A DNA stretch of 64,000 nt from positions 148,501 through 212,500 of the forward strand of contig NW_013171832.1 of NCBI RefSeq assembly GCF_000151665.1, given 5' to 3'. Of this stretch, positions 58,593 through 64,000 are shown in pieces. Under the pieces are notes generated by a model. The model ran no database searches, had not been told where the DNA came from, and was given only the letters and a program-made list of their open reading frames with translations. This stretch comes from Blastocystis hominis (Eukaryota; Sar; Bigyra; Opalinata; Blastocystidae). Positions within the stretch are counted from its first letter, which is position 1, and each line of letters begins with the position of its first letter. A program made the position numbers and the translations under genes.

Positions 58593-60457
58593 ATTCATTG
58601 ACCTGCAGGAGATCTTGAGCGAGCCGTTGACCGCCTGTTACGTCCGTACCTTCCATACTTATACTTCTTCCCAGTAGCCGACCTCTTGGGTCTGCTTGCT
58701 ATCCCTTTGCTCCAGATACCAAAAAGAGTAAGCCGATCATAGTGAGTGCTTTGCAAAAACTTTGCTAGTTCCTCACATACAACCAACTCACTCCTCTCCC
58801 CAAAAGACTTCTCACGACCAATACCTGGTGTCTGGATTTCCTCACAGTCCTTCCTTCCTGTGGTCGGGACCCAATTATCCCTCCCATGGCTATCCGAACC
58901 ACGATTCTCCCCAGACGAGGTACACACAGAGCCAAAACCATTTCTCATCGAACCCTTCACAATATCTCTCCAGTCCGCACAATAAATTCTTTGAATGACC
59001 CTCCGTCCCAAGGATCCTCTCGGAATAACACTGCAATCACCAAAGCCATGTAGCGAGCCTCTCAAATCCACTAAATCCTTACACAATAGATATGGGCGAA
59101 ATCGGCTGTCCACAGCGATGTGAGTAGAAACTTGGCACGCGTCACCAGAATCCGCAGTCGAAAACGTCGAATTAGCAGTCGTCGAAGCAGTCGTAGAAAC
59201 AGCGCGAGAACCTTCGTCGTTCTTGTCCGGAGTAATTCCAGTTATCGGTAAGCTCTTCCCAGTCGTCCGTAGGGTCTGACATTCCGTATCCTTCCTATCG
59301 ATTAAAGGTATAATCTCGGGGGTCTGAGAATCCTCGTCATCCGTGGGTGACTGTCGGTGTGTCACCCCTTTCGATCCTAGTGCAACACGATCGTTGCGTA
59401 ACTTGAAAGCCAGCAGAGACTCTATTGGCTCAATGTCTGAAGTAGATCTGTCGTTTGTCGACAATCCGTGGGTGTCTCTCCATGTCCTCTCCTGTACCAG
59501 TCGTAGACGCTTTCGGTTCGACGGGTCCAAGACAGTCCTCCTACTGTCAGTCCATCCTGATCTTGTCCTCGTTCCAGTCTTGTCCAAAGTCTTGTCCTTG
59601 TCCAAAGTCTTGTCTGAAGTCTTGTCCGCAGATAAATCCTTGTCCTTGTCTGAGCACTTGGTCGCGATCTTGAAAAACTCGTCGATTCCAGACTGTCTAT
59701 TCTTCTTCCTACCCGGTACCTGTGGCAAAGAGGTCACCATAACCGGCGCCAAAAAGCTAGTTGGTGGGTGTGATAGCGACATAACTAACTTCTCCCTCTT
59801 AGGTACGCCCCCAGGCGTCGAAACTCTCCCGCTCTCTACTTGATCTCCCCTTGCAGGTCCAGCACTAAGATCCGACTTGGTCCCTCCGCGTCTTGGACTT
59901 GTGTCCTTCTCTAGCGCTCGTGTCAACCTACTAGCTGCCTCTGAGTCGTTCGGACTATCGGGCAGAGGTAGGGCATCCCTCTTCACAGACTTCTTCTTCA
60001 CTCCCTGTACTTCTGCTTTGTGGGTCGACACATCATCCAATCCGAGAACCATCCGGATCAGGGGCTCCACGTCACGCTCCTCGCCCAACGTGAGCCTCTC
60101 TCTGATCCTCCGGACCAAAGCCAATCTTTCTTTCATATATTTCTGGCATTTGAAGAGGAAGTGCTCTAGGGTCTCCTTCTCGCACTCTCCGCAGCAAGGA
60201 CACTTGCACCCTTCTAGCCCCTCTAGCTTAGGGTAGTGCGTCTCCACACAACACCAGCTCCCACAGCGCATTTCTAGGATTACCTGACACCCTCTAGCCA
60301 ACTCCGGATGCCTGAACCACAAGTCCAGGTAGCGCCGGTTGATGGCTCGTCCTCTTGTCAAGTACGTCCTCAGAAACTGCGCATCGCTCTCCTGCAGCTG
60401 GCGTATCCAAAGGCGTGGAATCGCCCTCCATACATATGAGATCTCGAAGAAGTCCAA
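58593..60457 (-). pseudogene. Non-LTR retrotransposon, C-terminal ORF2 remnant with CCHC-type domain
   Basis: The 620-residue frame begins with sequence typical of the region after the reverse transcriptase (SDAQFLRTYLTRGRAINRRY, LWFRHPELARGCQVILE) and a Cys/His cluster CKCPCCGECEKETLEHFLFKC, the zinc-knuckle of many LINEs. A long Ser/Thr/Asp-rich part follows (repeated DKTLDKDK) and then a very basic end (YGRYGRNRRSTARSRS) that lies in the dispersed 3' repeat. No reverse-transcriptase motif (such as Y/F-x-DD) is present. The upstream border at about 60450 joins an inverted copy of the 3' repeat. Not functional as it stands. Confidence 0.7.
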
Positions 60458-60464
60458 GTCTAAT

Positions 60465-60530
60465 ATAGATACGGATGTAATAGGCGGTGAACAGCCCGCT
60501 CAAGATCTCCTGCATGTCAATAAATAATTT
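60465..60530 (+). repeat. Copy 3 of the dispersed 3'-end repeat, inverted
   Basis: Shares GATCTCCTGCA, AGATC and GCGGTGAACAG-like blocks with 58593-58685, but in opposite orientation. It separates the endonuclease half from the C-terminal half of the retrotransposon. Confidence 0.7.
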
Positions 60531-62476
60531 ATTCTCAGGTTTCCTTTCACCAGCTTCTTCTCGCCTCGGCCACACCGAATCCAGATCATATTCTCTGTGA
60601 TCTCGAGCACCTCGGGAAACATGTCTCTCTGAACGATCGTCGCTATTCCCAGGTTTCCTTTCACCAGCTTCTTCGGCCGGTGTTCGAAAACCACACAGCC
60701 CGGAACTTTCCAAACTTCATCACGTTCCGTCCGTTTCGTCTCTTGTAGCGCCAATACGTTCGCACCCACCTCATTCATGTAGTTCAGGATTTCGATCTTC
60801 TTCTTCTTCACTGTCCCTACATTATGGGTTGCCACGCCGTATACTAGTCTCCTGTCAAATTGGTATTTCTTCCCCTTTGGTCGCCGGGGATTCTGGAGAA
60901 ACACTCTCACTCGGAATCCCATATGGTTCCCAAGCACTGAGAAAGGGGTCACAAACTTATCGTTCGTGATTCCCTTCCCAGTCACTTTGAAGAAGCGCTC
61001 TTGGCCAATTTTGCGGAGAATTGTCACTCGGACGTCCTGCACTATCGATTCCAGTTCGCACACTTCCACCAACCGGTATATCAACTTGTACACCAGTTTC
61101 ACGTTGCCCTCTAGCAATCCATAGATTCTCAAGTGTTCGCCCTTCCTCAGTTCACACACTACTTCCTGCGTCGTATCCGAGTCTTTACGGCCTTCCTCGT
61201 TTCCTTTCTCTTCCTTCTTCGGTTTTCCTCTTCTACCTCGTCTCGACTTCTTCTTCTTCTTCTCTTCTTCCATCTCCGCTACCGTCTCCTTTGCCTTCTT
61301 AATGGCTGCCTCTAGATAGCGGTCGTCTTCCAGCGAGGTATTCTCTACCGATATCTCCTTCTCCTTCACATCTTGCTCTTCCTTCACAGATATCTGCTTC
61401 TCTGATTCTTTCTCAGGCTCTGCCAAAAGTTCCTCTTTGCTCGGACCTTCGTTTCTTACCTCCCTCTCCCCTTCCACACATTCCTTCTGGGGAGGAACTG
61501 CCAAACCATCTGCATCGATGTTTATCCGGTAAGACTCCACAAGTCCTCGCTCTTCCATAGACCAAACCTCAGGACCTTCCGAACCTTCTCGCCATCTCTC
61601 AATCTCCTCCTTCTCTACATCACTCTCAGGTTCGCTTTCCTCTGCCTGCGGTAAGCACTTCCTCTCGGGTACTCGGACCATCATATCCTCGTCCCAACTT
61701 TGGCTTCGCCTGTGCCACTTCACGTCAGGTCTGTGTACTTCGTCTCCTCTGTTGTGCAATACTTTACTCTCTCCCTCTCTACCGAGGGTCTTCATCGTCA
61801 TCTCTTCTTGCAAGGGTTTCTCATCCTCCTCCTCCTCACTCTCTTCTTGATCCACCTGGACATTCACTTTCACAGGTGTGACCACTCTGCAGTGTGAATT
61901 GAGGATAGTATCTCGTCTCGGTGAATGTTCTCGCGTTGAGGCGTTACTATAGTGAGATCTCTCACTCTCGGGGCTCGAGGGTCTCCAGCCACCCAGAGGG
62001 CTGCTCTTCCTTTCCTCCACCTCAAGCCATCCATCAACACTATCCGTCACCGAGTTCTCCATCGTGGAGTCACTCCAATATCCATTCTCGTTTTCATCCA
62101 TCAAGACTTCCAGGTACTCTTCTTTCGGCCAATCCATGGGTATCGTAGAAGGAGAGGACACTTCACTGCTACTCTCCTCCTCCTTCCTGTCCCAATTCTG
62201 CCTTCCTTCCTCTGAGTACCTCCTTGTCTCTTCCTCTTTAGGATATTCTTCGACCTCCCTTCCTTCGATACTCTCCTCACTCCATATCCTTCCGGGATTC
62301 TCTTGCTCCTTTGTTTCGATGGGGTGTTCCTTGGGTCCCGCTAGACACGTCTTCTCTACCGGGATATGCCCCACTTCCGTTCCTTCTTCCTTGGACATAG
62401 GTTTGTCACTCTTCGCATCACAGCTTTCTTCTATCGGGTCTGACGGTCTCACTGGCACCTCCATTCTCTCAAGCAC
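60531..62476 (-). pseudogene. Non-LTR retrotransposon, ORF with N-terminal part of APE-type endonuclease
   Basis: The frame starts with a very acidic/basic low-complexity region (Glu/Lys/Ser, with KKKKKSRRGRRGKPKKEE), then a folded segment (about 61160-60850), then the start of an apurinic-endonuclease-like domain: ATHNVGTVKKKKIEIL, NVLALQETKRTERDEVW and GNLGIATIVQRDMF. This endonuclease nicks the target site in LINE insertion. It breaks off after roughly 90 residues (MIWIRC), before the catalytic Asp/His motifs. A 25-bp direct repeat (60536-60560 and 60650-60674) marks the break. The reverse transcriptase is missing. Confidence 0.7.
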
Positions 62477-64000
62477 CTGGGGGACTCTGTCTTCTGGGGT
62501 CCCTTGGTTCCCTTCGGCTCCTGTAGCCGTACTGATTGAACCCTCTCTTCGGTCGTCCCTCGTGCTTCCTCTCGGTTCTTCTCTTCCTTCACGGTGCTAT
62601 CGTCTCCCTTTCTCTCTGTCTGTGATTTCTTCTCCGATGCCTTCGCTTCTAGCTCAACCTCCTTCATTCTCGCCTCTTGCTTCTTTCTTCTTTCTTCTTC
62701 TTTCTTGGCTTCCAGAATTGGTTTCAGCTTCTTGTACTCTTCTCTAGCCACTCTCAATCATTCTATATGGTACTGTACCTCGCCTCCTTCTCTCTGTCTT
62801 GGATGGTACCATATCTCCTCCAAAAGTAGACATTTCCAACGAATTCGAGTACTCCCATCGCATCCTGCAACTCTTTGACCCATGTCCTCTCTCTTCCATA
62901 AGATAAGAGAAAGCAGATAAATCGGTGTTTAATTTCCCAGATGGGAAGGCAAATATACTATCGGAACGAATTGGGCTCAATTTACTACAAATCCATCCCT
63001 CATCCACCAAATCAAGTGGCGTATCCAAATTCGCATTCTTATTCGACGTTTCAGAATGAACCTTCTTATACGGCGGGACATTCATCTGTTGAACGGTATT
63101 CGTCCTCTCTGATGAATCGCACTCTCGCTTCCTTTCATTATCACTACACAAAACCTTCAAGTCTTCTTTGTCACCACTGACTATCTTTTCCATACTATCT
63201 TCACTCATATATTCACTATCCATCGTCTTCTTACCACTCATACTTAAGCTGGCTTCATTCTTATTCGCACACGATTCTTCTTTCACAGCCGCTTCAATAC
63301 TCAATATTCCTGTCGAATTTGAGTTTCCCAATGTCTTCTTTGCATTCTCTTTCTTATTTCCTCTCCACCACACAAAATTGAAAAAATCGAAAAATCGTTT
63401 ACTACAGATAGGGAGAATCAACCTTATGCTCCCAACAACTTCCAATTACAATACTGCTCTTGTTCTCTCTCTTCTTCTTCACTTTCTCACATGACAGCTC
63501 GTAATCCTTCTTCTCTTCCAGCAAACTCGACTCTACCTTTGTTGAAGGCGAAATCTCTTTTGGTTCAATCGGCTTGACCTCTTCTTCCAAACGCACTCTT
63601 TTACTCTCCATGTGTCGCAACACCACTTCTTCCTTTTCACTTCCAGGTCTCTTCACACGGTTATCACTATTCTTCTATTGCGTTTTTATCGGAGTTTTGC
63701 CGTGGTTGGGAGATTTCGTACCAGTCCTTCTTGATTTTGATTTCTTATCACTAGAATGCTGCTTCGTCTCAGGCTGTTTTCTCTCACTGTCCTCTCTCAA
63801 CTTATTACAAGAGCCCTTCCATTCTTCTTCTTTCTGTATCTGCACAACTTCTTCTTTTAACCGATTATCTTCAGTACTTTCAACCGGTTCTTTCACAGAC
63901 ACCTCCACCGAACTCTTCGTTGACGTCCTTCGGTTCTTCACTAACCTCTCATTCTTCCTAAACTGCGGAAAACCAGTCTTCCTTGTGGATACACTTCATC
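62449..64000 (-). pseudogene. Upstream charged ORF region of the retrotransposon, frameshifted, runs off window
   Basis: Successive minus-strand frames (62449-62757, 62744-63445, 63402-63656, 63675-63941) overlap end to start and share one composition: Lys/Glu/Arg-rich, coiled-coil-prone, with few hydrophobic residues. Frame changes near 62470 (C5 run), 62750 and 63420 suggest one original ORF broken by small indels, probably a Gag-like ORF1. No zinc knuckle was seen. The 5' end lies beyond the window. Confidence 0.5.

Overview
This window is nuclear DNA of a unicellular eukaryote and most resembles the gut stramenopile Blastocystis. Three observations support this. Genes are packed closely on both strands and are cut by very small GT-AG introns, most of those I joined by hand being 25-36 nt. 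The octamer TGTTTGTT, or a one-base variant, sits within about 10-60 nt after the stop codon of many genes (for example 1299-1306, 16106-16113 minus, 20430-20437, 25464-25471). In Blastocystis that motif is known to mark the polyadenylation site and to accompany stop codons created by the poly(A) tail. There is also a methylmalonyl-CoA mutase with a mitochondrial-type leader, as expected for the mitochondrion-related organelle. The organism assignment is an inference; no rRNA or tRNA gene was recognised.

Left and middle part (1-45239), ordinary gene-dense sequence. In order: an Hsp70-like gene cut by the window edge; a very long BEACH/WD40 gene (minus); a small Cys-rich protein; a class-3 (diacylglycerol-type) lipase; a multi-span membrane protein that appears to lack an encoded stop; the AP-1 mu adaptin; a coiled-coil/LRR fusion; a U2SURP/SR140 splicing factor; a double-C2 protein that overlaps tail-to-tail with an LRR protein; a second Hsp70-like gene; methylmalonyl-CoA mutase; small basic unknowns; an Erv41/Erv46-like cargo receptor; a glycosyltransferase-like type II membrane protein; a PC4/SUB1-like protein with an organelle-type leader; a zinc-ribbon protein; the 60S export adaptor NMD3; and a 1.6-kilo-residue surface protein built from three similar modules. 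Membrane-traffic functions recur (BEACH protein, AP-1 mu, Erv41/46, C2 protein, surface protein), but nothing shows co-regulation.

Right part (about 45240-64000), a different landscape. Sequence becomes AT-rich and full of simple repeats. It contains a 5'-truncated PPi-phosphofructokinase, broken fragments of an integrase and of a structural-type gene like those of Polinton/Maverick-class elements, about 7 kb almost without genes, a MORN-repeat/transmembrane/BspA-type LRR gene, and a second, fuller copy of the structural-type gene. That copy runs into three TTAGGG units and the 3' end of a decayed non-LTR retrotransposon. The retrotransposon keeps part of its endonuclease and its C-terminal Cys/His domain but has lost the reverse transcriptase; it fills 58600-64000 and runs off the window. 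A short sequence (about 75 bp) from its 3' end occurs three times in both orientations. This zone looks like a graveyard of large DNA transposons and LINEs and is the most promising part for new biology.

Caution: all intron/exon joins were made by eye from reading-frame continuity and family resemblance; none is confirmed by transcript data.
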